This document shows, one piece after another, positions 8,097 through 15,603 of a stretch of DNA of 64,000 bases. Each line of letters starts with the position of its first letter. Position 1 is the first letter of the stretch. A model generated the notes under the pieces. The model had not been told where the DNA came from. It searched no databases and saw nothing but the letters and a program-made list of their open reading frames with translations. A program made the translations under genes and the position numbers. This stretch comes from Cellvibrio sp. PSBB023 (GTDB taxonomy: Bacteria > Pseudomonadota > Gammaproteobacteria > Pseudomonadales > Cellvibrionaceae), in the NCBI RefSeq assembly GCF_002007605.1, contig NZ_CP019799.1, positions 4,070,001 to 4,134,000 on the forward strand, in the 5' to 3' direction.

Positions 8097-8663
8097 TTAG
8101 GTCGTGGATTCTTTTTTACCGCCGAGCAGGCGATCTTTCATATCCAACACTTTGCCAATACTGCTGCCGAGCTTGAGTAGCTTGCCGAGGTTGGCTGAGT
8201 CCAGACGCTGAATTTCCTGCGTCCAGAGAGTGATCATTTCAATCAGTTCATGCATTTCACGCATGCGTTGCTGGGCATATTCTTCTTCGGGATTAGCTGG
8301 CTTTTCGATCAGCAAATTGCGCAAGGTGGACAAGGTTGGGTCGATTTCGCGTTTGCGACGCTGCTCAATCAGGGTTTTGGCTATATCCCAGACATCGCCC
8401 GGCGCCGAATAAAATTCTTTGCGCTCACCGGGGCGATGCTGCAACTTCACCAGCTCCCAGGACATTAATTCTTTTAAGCCCATGCTCACATTGGAGCGGG
8501 AAATACCCAGCGCTTCAGTCATATCATCCGCGCAGAGCGGTTCTTTACTCAGCACCAGCAGCGCATACATTTGCCCCACGGTACGGTTAATCCCCCAACG
8601 GCTTCCCATTTCGCCAAAGTGAAGGATGCAGGATTGGATCATCGGGGTCAGAGCAATGGGCAT
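8097..8663 (-). CDS. GbsR/MarR-type transcriptional regulator
   Basis: A 188-residue DNA-binding protein of the GbsR branch of MarR-like winged-helix regulators. The N-terminal half carries NRTVGQMYALLVLSKEPLCA followed by the recognition helix DDMTEALGISRSNVSMGLKE; the C-terminal half is helical and charged, likely for dimerisation. The ATG at 8663 has AGGA about 9 nt upstream. A start at 8711 would translate through the 38-bp palindrome and is rejected. Its position directly before cydAB suggests that it controls the oxidase and itself; the signal sensed is unknown. Confidence 0.85.
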   Translation of the reverse strand: MPIALTPMIQSCILHFGEMGSRWGINRTVGQMYALLVLSKEPLCADDMTEALGISRSNVSMGLKELMSWELVKLQHRPGERKEFYSAPGDVWDIAKTLIEQRRKREIDPTLSTLRNLLIEKPANPEEEYAQQRMREMHELIEMITLWTQEIQRLDSANLGKLLKLGSSIGKVLDMKDRLLGGKKESTT

Positions 8664-8670
8664 TTGCGGG

Positions 8671-8708
8671 ATTCCTGTAATTTCAGTAATTACTGAAATT
8701 ACAGGAAT
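8671..8708. promoter_or_regulatory. Perfect 38-bp palindrome, candidate operator of the GbsR-like regulator
   Basis: Each half reads ATTCCTGTAATTTCAGTAA and its exact reverse complement follows with no spacer. The core is TTTCAGTAATTACTGAAA. It starts 7 bp upstream of the regulator's ATG, so a bound dimer would block transcription or translation start. It also overlaps the ribosome binding site. Autoregulation, with cydAB as co-regulated genes, is the inference. Confidence 0.7.
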
Positions 8709-8767
8709 CATTGATGTGGGTCAATATAAATTGTGGTGAGTGTGGTTCGTGAGTGAAGATTCCAGTC

Positions 8768-9796
8768 TCACGGGAAGATTTGTTGCCCCTGCAATTTATC
8801 CATGGAAACAACAACCTTACCCTTGGCTCGACCCTCTTCGAGATAAGCCAGTGCCTCTTTGGTTTGATCAAACGTGAACACCTTGTCGATCACTGGGAGG
8901 ATTTGCATAGCCTCAATCAGTTTGCCAAGTTCGGCAAGCTGGCGTCCGTCCGGATGTACAAACAGGAATGAATACTCCGCAGCGCGTTGTTTCGCTTGGC
9001 GAATTATTTTGCTGCTTAGCAACCCAAACACAAATTTCATCAAAAAGTTCATTCCCCGTGCGTGGGCAAAGGCGATGTCAGGTGGCCCAACCAGCGAAAT
9101 CACATTGCTGCCGGGTTTTACAATCTGCAGCGATTTTTTGATTTCGTCGCCCCTGAGAGTACCCAGTACCAAATCGTAGCTTTGCAGTACCTTTTCAAAG
9201 GCCTGCTTCTTGTAATCAATGATTTCATCCGCCCCCAAGCGTTTAACTAAATCGATATTGGTTGTGCTGGTGGTGGTGCCTACGGTTGCGCCAAGGTATT
9301 TGGCGAGTTGAATAGCAAAGGTGCCAATACCGCCGGAACCGGCGGGGATAAATACTTTCTGCCCGGGTTTGATCTGGCCTCGCTCTTTCAGTGCTTGCCA
9401 TGCGGTAAGTCCGACCATGGGGATCGAGGCTGCTTCTGCAAAATCCAGATTTGTTGGTTTTAAAGCAGCCGCGTGCTCGGCCACCACGGCATATTCCGCA
9501 AGGGTTCCATTACCTGAATCAAAGGTGCTTGCAAAGATCGCATCACCCACCTTAAAGCGGGTAACTTGGCTGCCCACTTCCACAACAACACCGGCGACAT
9601 CGCTACCCATCACTGCCGGTAGCTGGAATTGGAGAATCGGCTTGAACATGCCTTTCGGGATCATGTTGTCTATTGGGTTCAAGCCAACTGCATGAACTCG
9701 AACGAGTACTTCGTTGGGCTTGATGCTTGGCTGGGCAATATCGGCAAAGGCGAGCTGATCGGACTTGCCATAGCGTTTGAGGATAAGTGCTTTCAT
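8768..9796 (-). CDS. NAD(P)-dependent quinone-oxidoreductase-like MDR protein
   Basis: Medium-chain dehydrogenase/reductase of the zinc-free quinone oxidoreductase type; reduces quinones or enones with NAD(P)H. 342 residues: N-terminal GroES-like domain (VRVHAVGLNPIDNM, VMGSDVAGVV), then a Rossmann domain with AGSGGIGTFAIQLAK. The zinc-binding Cys/His set of classic alcohol dehydrogenases is absent. The ATG at 9796 (MKALILKRYG) has an AGGGG-like site upstream. It is the last gene of the four-gene reductase run on this strand, 14 nt after the SDR gene. Its substrate cannot be told from sequence. Confidence 0.9.
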   Translation of the reverse strand: MKALILKRYGKSDQLAFADIAQPSIKPNEVLVRVHAVGLNPIDNMIPKGMFKPILQFQLPAVMGSDVAGVVVEVGSQVTRFKVGDAIFASTFDSGNGTLAEYAVVAEHAAALKPTNLDFAEAASIPMVGLTAWQALKERGQIKPGQKVFIPAGSGGIGTFAIQLAKYLGATVGTTTSTTNIDLVKRLGADEIIDYKKQAFEKVLQSYDLVLGTLRGDEIKKSLQIVKPGSNVISLVGPPDIAFAHARGMNFLMKFVFGLLSSKIIRQAKQRAAEYSFLFVHPDGRQLAELGKLIEAMQILPVIDKVFTFDQTKEALAYLEEGRAKGKVVVSMDKLQGQQIFP

Positions 9797-9810
9797 TTTT
9801 CTGCCCCTAT

Positions 9811-10626
9811 TCAAGCATCAAGTTGCAAGCTTTTGCGAATGCCAGAATCCAAAAGGCCTGTCGGCGCGAAGCGGCGCATAAACTGCAATTGTGCGGCGGC
9901 TTTGCCAGCGGTGTAGCGGCGCCTGGGTTTTTCGGCGCGAATGGCAGTGAGTACTACATCCGCCACTACTGAGGGTTCATCGGCATTTTTCATCGCCTCG
10001 CCCACGACCTGTGCCAGGTGTTTGCGCAGTGACTCGTATTCGCCACGCTTGGTATCTGGCTCGATATTGTTCGCCTCGAACTTGGTTTTGGTATAGGCGG
10101 GTTCAATCGCCGAGACTCTGATGCCCTGAGTACGCAATTCATGATCCAGCGATTCCGAATAGCCTTCAACCGCATGTTTGCTGGCGACATAGAGCGCCAC
10201 GTAGGGCATTGGCACCACACCGAGAATAGAACTCATGTTGATAATCCGGCCGCTGCCTTGGCGACGCATTTGCGGTACCACGGCGTGGGTCATGCGTACA
10301 ACGCCCAGAAAGTTGGTATCGAACAGCGCCTTGGCCTGCTCGATGGAGCTTTCCTCGGCCACCGCTGGTGCAATACCAAAACCGGCGTTGTTTACGAGCA
10401 CATCAATCCGCCCTTCACGCGCCAACAACTTTTCAACTGCGGTGGCGACGGACGCATCGTCAGTGACATCCAGCTCCAGCATCGGGAAGCGATGCTGGCC
10501 AGAGGTGGCGCCGCGTCTGCTGGTGCCGTAGACCTTGTAACCCTCGGCAATCAGTTTGTTGGCGATGGCTTCGCCGATGCCCGACGACGCGCCGGTAATG
10601 AGTACGACAGGTTTAAGATTTTTCAT
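9811..10626 (-). CDS. Short-chain dehydrogenase/reductase (SDR), first of two
   Basis: Classical SDR oxidoreductase, 271 residues. The cofactor motif is TGASSGIG (about residues 11-18), the structural motif is NNAGFGIAPA, and the active site is a catalytic serine in INMSSILG plus YVASKHA. The C-terminus (KAAAQLQFMRRFAPTGLLD) resembles oxidoreductases of the dehydrogenase/reductase type acting on lipophilic carbonyls. The ATG at 10626 begins MKNLKPVVLITG; longer forms run into the neighbouring SDR and lack family sequence. Probably co-transcribed with the other reductases here. Confidence 0.88.
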   Translation of the reverse strand: MKNLKPVVLITGASSGIGEAIANKLIAEGYKVYGTSRRGATSGQHRFPMLELDVTDDASVATAVEKLLAREGRIDVLVNNAGFGIAPAVAEESSIEQAKALFDTNFLGVVRMTHAVVPQMRRQGSGRIINMSSILGVVPMPYVALYVASKHAVEGYSESLDHELRTQGIRVSAIEPAYTKTKFEANNIEPDTKRGEYESLRKHLAQVVGEAMKNADEPSVVADVVLTAIRAEKPRRRYTAGKAAAQLQFMRRFAPTGLLDSGIRKSLQLDA

Positions 10627-10663
10627 AGATGTTATCTGCGCAAATGACAGTGAGAGGTTCTTG

Positions 10664-11452
10664 TTAATCAGCGTGTTGATAGCGCTCGGCGGCTTTGGCC
10701 TGATTGATGTCAGCCAGCAGCGTTTGCCGCGCGCCATCAAGAGCGTCCCAGCGTGCCGCGTTTTGCAGCGGTGGTATGGTGATCCGTTCGCGGCGATCAA
10801 AGCCGACTAGTGCCGCATCCACCAAGTCATCTACTTTCATCATTGCTGGGAAGCTGCTGATGTCGATGCCTGCGCGATCCCAAATTTCGGTGTAGGTTCC
10901 GGCAGGAAGTACTGCTTGGACATAAACCCCTTTAGCTGACAGTTCCACTTGCAAACCTTGCGATAAAAACAGCACAAAAGCTTTGGTCGCGCCATACACC
11001 GACATTTGGAATTCGGGCGCGAGGCCAACCACAGAGCTGATATTGACGATGGCGCCTTTACCTGCTTGTACCAAGCGCGGCGCTATTGCGTTTGAAAGTC
11101 GTGTCAGTGCGGTGATATTGAGTGCGATCAACTGCTCAATGGCGTTAGGCGTCTGCTCGATAAAGCCGCCAGACTGGGCGATACCGGCATTATTGATCAG
11201 TGTTCCGATGTGTTCGTCATCGCGCAGGCGCGCTTCAACAATGGCCAGATCACCGGCTTTAGTCAGATCGGCAGGCAGGACATCGACCTTAACGCCGTAT
11301 TGTTCATGCAGGCGATCTGCGAGTGCATCCAGTCGCGCTTGGTCGCGTGCAACCAACACCAGATCATGGCCGCGTTGTGCGAAACGGTCGGCATAGGTGG
11401 CACCAATGCCAGTAGAGGCGCCGGTAATCAGAACAGAATTGAGTGTAGTCAT
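10664..11452 (-). CDS. Short-chain dehydrogenase/reductase (SDR), second of two
   Basis: Classical SDR of 262 residues with TGASTGIG near the N-terminus, LINNAGIAQSG, the catalytic serine in VNISSVVG, and the YGATKAF active-site motif. It begins right at the family start (MTTLNSVLITGAS). It lies 15 nt downstream of the OYE gene and 37 nt upstream of the other SDR. The two SDRs share only motif-level similarity, so a recent duplication is unlikely. Substrate unknown. Confidence 0.88.
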   Translation of the reverse strand: MTTLNSVLITGASTGIGATYADRFAQRGHDLVLVARDQARLDALADRLHEQYGVKVDVLPADLTKAGDLAIVEARLRDDEHIGTLINNAGIAQSGGFIEQTPNAIEQLIALNITALTRLSNAIAPRLVQAGKGAIVNISSVVGLAPEFQMSVYGATKAFVLFLSQGLQVELSAKGVYVQAVLPAGTYTEIWDRAGIDISSFPAMMKVDDLVDAALVGFDRRERITIPPLQNAARWDALDGARQTLLADINQAKAAERYQHAD

Positions 11453-11467
11453 GGGATTTGCTCCGGG

Positions 11468-12556
11468 TTAATTTGCATCTGCAAAGGTTGGGTAATCGAT
11501 ATAGCCTTCCGCGCCGCCGCCAAACAGTGTTGCCGGGTTGGGGCTTGCCAGCGGTGCGCCCGCCTTAAGGCGTTCCACCAAATCGGGGTTGGCAATAAAA
11601 GGGCGACCGAAGGCGAACAAATCCGCCTTACCGTCGGTTAGACGAGTGGTTGCCAGCTCAAGGTTGTAACCATTGTTGGCCAGGTAGGTGTGTTTAAAAC
11701 GCTGGCGCAAGGCGTCGTAGTCAAATGGCGCCACATCGCGCGGACCACCGGTAGCGCCCTCGACTACATGCAGGTAAACAATCCCCAGTGCGTTGAGTTG
11801 CTCCGCGATGTAGTTGTATTGCGGTTGTGGGTCGTTGGATGAGATGCCGGAAGCGGGCGATACGGGCGAAATACGCAGGCCGGTGCGCTCTGCGCCAATC
11901 TCCTTCACTACTGCGGCGGTCACTTCCAGCAGCAAACGTGCACGGTTTTCGATAGAGCCGCCGTAAGCATCAGTGCGCTGGTTGGCGCCATCTTTAATGA
12001 ACTGCTCCAACAAATAGCCATTGGCGCCGTGGATTTCTACACCATCAAAACCTGCTGCAATCGCGTTGGTAGCAGCCTGGCGAAAATCATTCACTATGGC
12101 GGGAAGTTCGGCGAGTTCCAGTGCGCGGGGTTCGGAGGTATCCGCAAAGCCATTGTTGAGAAAAATCTTGGTCTCCGCGCGAATAGCAGACGGGGCGACT
12201 GGTGCAGCACCATCAGGCTGAAAATCCACATGGGACACGCGACCCACATGCCATAACTGGATAAAGATGCGGCCACCTTTGGCATGCACGGCATCGGTGA
12301 CCTTGCGCCAACCGGCGATTTGCTCGGCAGTGTAAATACCGGGGGTATCCTGATAACCCTGCGCTTGGGCAGATACCTGAGTTGCCTCGGCGATGATCAA
12401 GCCTGCTGAAGCGCGCTGGGCGTAGTAGGTCATGGCCAGCTCGTTGGGAACTAAACCGGCACCTGCCCGGCTGCGGGTCAGGGGCGCCATAACGATCCGA
12501 TTGGCGAGGGTTAGTGAGCCAAGGGTGTAGGGTTGGAACAAGCTATTGTCGGTCAT
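11468..12556 (-). CDS. Old Yellow Enzyme family alkene reductase (NemA-like)
   Basis: FMN-dependent ene-reductase of 362 residues that reduces activated C=C bonds, nitro esters or similar electrophiles with NAD(P)H. TIM-barrel landmarks are VMAPLTRSRA at the N-terminus, WHVGRVSH, the substrate-binding His/Asn in GVEIHGANGYLLEQF, a TDAYGGSIENRARL phosphate-loop region, and ADLFAFGRPFIANP near the end. First gene of the reductase operon and divergent from the TetR gene. In other bacteria nemA is controlled by a TetR-family repressor (NemR) responding to electrophiles, and the same logic is plausible here. Confidence 0.93.
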   Translation of the reverse strand: MTDNSLFQPYTLGSLTLANRIVMAPLTRSRAGAGLVPNELAMTYYAQRASAGLIIAEATQVSAQAQGYQDTPGIYTAEQIAGWRKVTDAVHAKGGRIFIQLWHVGRVSHVDFQPDGAAPVAPSAIRAETKIFLNNGFADTSEPRALELAELPAIVNDFRQAATNAIAAGFDGVEIHGANGYLLEQFIKDGANQRTDAYGGSIENRARLLLEVTAAVVKEIGAERTGLRISPVSPASGISSNDPQPQYNYIAEQLNALGIVYLHVVEGATGGPRDVAPFDYDALRQRFKHTYLANNGYNLELATTRLTDGKADLFAFGRPFIANPDLVERLKAGAPLASPNPATLFGGGAEGYIDYPTFADAN

Positions 12557-12644
12557 GTTTATTCCCGCATTGATTGATATCTGGTGGGTGATTAGTTGTT
12601 GTTTTAATGATGATGATCGTAATCTAAGTTGTCAAGCGGTTTGA

Positions 12645-12677
12645 TTATGGTTGTCATCAATGTATTATGAATGTCAT
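12645..12677. promoter_or_regulatory. Direct repeats between the OYE and TetR genes, candidate TetR sites
   Basis: TTATGGTTGTCAT (12645-12657) and TTATGAATGTCAT (12665-12677) match at 11 of 13 positions with a 20-bp period, about two helical turns. They lie just upstream of the tetR start, in the divergent promoter region. Binding by the adjacent TetR protein is inferred from position only. Confidence 0.4.
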
Positions 12678-12701
12678 GTTTTGTGGGTTGAGGGTCAGGC
12701 A

Positions 12702-13295
12702 ATGAAGGTTTCAAAAGCACAGGTACAAGAGAATCGGGCACGCATCGTTGCGATGGCTGCGATGCTGTTCCGCGAGCGCGGCTATGACGGTGTGGGGGTG
12801 GCGGAGTTAATGGCGGCTGCCGGTTTAACCCATGGTGGTTTTTACAAGCATTTCAAATCCAAAGCCGATTTGATGGCGGAGGCAGCGGCTGAGGGGCTGG
12901 CGCAATCAGCAGCCAATACGGCTGAGCTGGATGTAGTCGCGTTCGTGAATCAATACCTGTCCCGGCAGCACCGCGACGCGCCCGGTGTTGGTTGCACTAT
13001 GGCGGCATTGTGTGGTGATGCTGCACGTCAGCCGGAGTCCATTAAGGCGATATTTGCAGCCGGTATTGAGCGTCAACTCGCGGTGCTGGAAACTCATCAG
13101 AACGTGGATGAGGATGCAAAAAAACACGCGCGTGCGATGATGATTGAGACTATGGCTCAGGCGGTGGGCGCAATCGTGTTATCGCGCGCTTGTCCGGATG
13201 ATTCCCCATTAGCGGATGAAATTCTGGAGATTTGTCGAGCGCGGATTCTCGGTCAATATGAGCAGGAGAATGAAATGAAAAAATCATCGGAATAA
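12702..13295 (+). CDS. TetR-family transcriptional regulator
   Basis: A 197-residue repressor. The N-terminal HTH is seen as AAMLFRERGYDGVGVAELMAAAGLTHGGFYKHF (quoted only as landmarks: GYDGVGV, AGLTHGGFYKHF), followed by a ligand-binding half with a TetR_C-like CTMAALCGDAARQ segment. The ATG at 12702 is chosen because the translation starts at the family-typical MKVSKAQVQENR and AGGGTCAGG lies upstream; longer starts add unrelated residues and cross the direct repeats. Divergent from the reductase operon, so it probably represses it and responds to an electrophile or quinone. Confidence 0.88.
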   Translation: MKVSKAQVQENRARIVAMAAMLFRERGYDGVGVAELMAAAGLTHGGFYKHFKSKADLMAEAAAEGLAQSAANTAELDVVAFVNQYLSRQHRDAPGVGCTMAALCGDAARQPESIKAIFAAGIERQLAVLETHQNVDEDAKKHARAMMIETMAQAVGAIVLSRACPDDSPLADEILEICRARILGQYEQENEMKKSSE

Positions 13296-13369
13296 ATTCT
13301 GATGCACTGTTTCCCGTGGCTCATCGCCTGCGACAATTTGCCTCATTGTTGTTGTCGTTTCTTTTATCT

Positions 13370-13410
13370 AACCTTGTCCAAAATTTTTATTATTGATAAT
13401 GGGCAAGGTT
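13370..13410 (+). promoter_or_regulatory. Inverted repeat abutting the mbnP start
   Basis: AACCTTGTCC (13370-13379) and GGGCAAGGTT (13401-13410) pair over 10 positions in RNA, with one G-U. The second arm ends immediately before the ATG at 13411 and contains the only Shine-Dalgarno-like AAGG. It could be an operator in DNA or a translation-blocking hairpin in RNA; the sequence alone does not decide. Confidence 0.4.
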
Positions 13411-14427
13411 ATGGAAAAAATAAATTCTGCAAATATTTTTAAATCGTTGGCAATTAAATTATCACTCGCCTGTATTGCGGGCGCATTGTTAACGGCGTGT
13501 GGTGGTTCCAGTTCTGGTTCATCTTCCTCCAATAGCTCATCCAGTTCTTCATCAAGTGTGTCGTCATCAAGTTCAAGTGTGAGCAATGAGCCGGTGGCGA
13601 TTACTATTCCATTTTCTGCTGTTTCCGGCAGTACGGATATTAATTGTGCCGCCACGCTCGAAGGCTTGGGTACAGTGAGCACTCGCGCAACGATTGCCGA
13701 TTTCCGTTTCTACGTGCATAACCTGCGCCTCGTAACGTCAACTGGTGAGGAATTGCCAATTACGTTGGATGAAACGGGTGTTCAGGCAGACAATATTGCG
13801 CTGCTGGATTTCCGCGATAAGTTGGGCACAGGGGCAACAGCATGTCAGGGCGATGCTAACCCAACCATGAATAAACAAGTAGTGGGCAAGGTATTGATTG
13901 GTAATAACACCATTGCCAGTGTGCGTTTTGTATTGGGTGTTCCTGCAACGCATAACCATGCCGATCAAACACTTGCCAAAGAGCCGTTAAAAACGCCGGG
14001 GCTTTCTTCCGGTATGCACTGGGGTTGGAATGTAGGTTATAAATTTACAGGCCTTGATGTATTTACAGCGGTGCCCATTACGCGCCCGAGCGATGCTAAT
14101 TGGACTAACTCGCGCTGGAATATCCATTTGGGTAGCACCGGCTGCACGGGTGATGCCGTGAGCGGTGGTGCAGTGACCTGTACTGCTGGAAATCGTGCAG
14201 AAATCACTTTAACGAATTTTGTGGTGGGCGAATCTACCATTCAGTTGGATTACGCCAAGTTGGTTGAACACAGCAACATGGGCGAAGACGGCGGCGGTCC
14301 GGCAGGTTGTATGTCGGGTGCCACTGACCCTGAATGCGCCACTATTTTTGCCAGCCTTGGTTTGGCGCACGCGACACAAACAACGGCACCTTCTGCGCAA
14401 ACTGCATTTTCTATTGTGAATAAATAA
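13399..14427 (+). CDS. mbnP: MbnP-family copper-binding lipoprotein (metallo-mystery pair)
   Basis: Periplasmic or outer-membrane lipoprotein of about 342 residues. A signal peptide ends in the lipobox LLTAC (Cys about 34), then a serine-rich linker at about residues 37-65, then the MbnP-like domain: ITIPFSAVSGSTDINCAATL, IADFRFYVHNLRLV, VRFVLGVPATHNHAD and SSGMHWGWNVGYKF. The four-cysteine pattern typical of the family is present, including the C-terminal GGPAGCMSGATDPECATIF. In characterised pairs, the diheme partner MbnH oxidises a conserved Trp in MbnP to kynurenine, creating a copper site. mbnH follows 18 nt later. The start could also be 13411; neither site has a well-spaced ribosome binding site. 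Confidence 0.88.
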   Translation: MGKVMEKINSANIFKSLAIKLSLACIAGALLTACGGSSSGSSSSNSSSSSSSSVSSSSSSVSNEPVAITIPFSAVSGSTDINCAATLEGLGTVSTRATIADFRFYVHNLRLVTSTGEELPITLDETGVQADNIALLDFRDKLGTGATACQGDANPTMNKQVVGKVLIGNNTIASVRFVLGVPATHNHADQTLAKEPLKTPGLSSGMHWGWNVGYKFTGLDVFTAVPITRPSDANWTNSRWNIHLGSTGCTGDAVSGGAVTCTAGNRAEITLTNFVVGESTIQLDYAKLVEHSNMGEDGGGPAGCMSGATDPECATIFASLGLAHATQTTAPSAQTAFSIVNK

Positions 14428-14445
14428 TCGGGGCAGCGGTTGCTG

Positions 14446-15603
14446 ATGAGCGCTGTGAAAATTATTTATCTGTTAAGCGGCGCCTTGTTGTTGAGCGGTT
14501 GTTATGGCGGAAGCCAAACAACCGTGAACGATACCGCTGCTACTGCTACGGAGTTCAACTGGAATTTGCCACCACAAATGGCACTTCCCGTTGAGCCGTT
14601 AAATAACCCGGTTACCGAAGCAAAATTTCAATTAGGTCGTCACTTGTTTTATGACAAGCGGCTGTCCGGTGGTGGTGCGATTAGTTGTGCATCCTGCCAC
14701 GAGCAAAACAAAGCCTTTACCGATGGCAAGGTGCGCCCCCGTGGCGGCGCTGGTGATTTACATCCGCGCAATTCGCAAGGATTGGCAAATGCCGCTTGGT
14801 TTGCCACAGTCACCTGGGGCAATCCCTCTCTCACCACACTTGAGCAACAAATCATGTTGCCGCTATTTGGTGTGGATCCTATCGAACACGGTATTAACGA
14901 AACCAATCATCCGTCCATTTTACAATCCATCGTTATGGATGATCGCTATCAACAATTATTTGCTGCGGCTTACCCGAATTCCGCGCCGATGGAGTGGTCG
15001 CATATTGTTGAATCCCTCGCGACATTTGTACGCGGCATAACGTCTTTTCGCAGTGCTTATGATCGTTACGTTGCAGGTGACCAAAGCGCATTAAGCGATA
15101 GCGCAAAACGCGGGCTGCAATTATTTAACAATGAGCGACTGGAATGTTTTCATTGTCACGATGGCCATTTATTTACTGACTCGGTGCGCGACCGTTCCAT
15201 GCGCGTGGTGGAAACGCCATTTCATAACACGGGTTTGTACAACATAGATGGCCTTGGTGCCTACCCTGAACCCAATACCGGTGCCCACGAAGTGACCGGG
15301 CGCGCCGCTGAAATGGGCGCATTTCGTGCCCCGAGTTTACGCAATGTGGCGGTCACTGCGCCCTACATGCACGACGGTAGTATCGCCACCCTGGAGGAGG
15401 TTATTCGCACCTATGCGGCGGGCGGGCGAAATATTACTGAAGGCGAATTGAGTGGCGATGGACGGCGCAATCCCTATAAGGATAGTTTTATCGTCGGGTT
15501 TAGTATCAGCGAGGAAGAAATCGCCGATGTAATCGCGTTTTTAAACAGCCTGACCGACGAACAACTTCTTATCGACTCTCGTTACGGAAATCCATTTGAA
15601 TGA
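14446..15603 (+). CDS. mbnH: MbnH-family diheme peroxidase-like enzyme
   Basis: Diheme cytochrome c of the bacterial cytochrome c peroxidase/MauG superfamily, 385 residues. A lipobox (LLLSGC, Cys19) suggests a membrane-anchored periplasmic protein. The two covalent heme sites are C81-ASC-H85 and C234-FHC-H238. Landmarks RHLFYDKRLSGGGAISCASC and APSLRNVAVTAPYMHDG match this superfamily. In studied systems MbnH forms a bis-Fe(IV) state that oxidises Trp in MbnP. The ATG at 14446 is preferred to a TTG at 14440. The stop overlaps the next gene by 4 nt (ATGA), so a third protein is made with it. Confidence 0.9.
   Translation: MSAVKIIYLLSGALLLSGCYGGSQTTVNDTAATATEFNWNLPPQMALPVEPLNNPVTEAKFQLGRHLFYDKRLSGGGAISCASCHEQNKAFTDGKVRPRGGAGDLHPRNSQGLANAAWFATVTWGNPSLTTLEQQIMLPLFGVDPIEHGINETNHPSILQSIVMDDRYQQLFAAAYPNSAPMEWSHIVESLATFVRGITSFRSAYDRYVAGDQSALSDSAKRGLQLFNNERLECFHCHDGHLFTDSVRDRSMRVVETPFHNTGLYNIDGLGAYPEPNTGAHEVTGRAAEMGAFRAPSLRNVAVTAPYMHDGSIATLEEVIRTYAAGGRNITEGELSGDGRRNPYKDSFIVGFSISEEEIADVIAFLNSLTDEQLLIDSRYGNPFE

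Noticed and set aside
8664..8711. Longer N-terminus for the GbsR-like regulator
   Set aside because: It would translate the perfect palindrome into a repetitive peptide; the ATG at 8663 has a Shine-Dalgarno site and matches family length.
13500..13585. Serine-codon repeat in mbnP as a CRISPR or tandem-repeat array
   Set aside because: It encodes a low-complexity serine linker in a lipoprotein; no regular spacer pattern.
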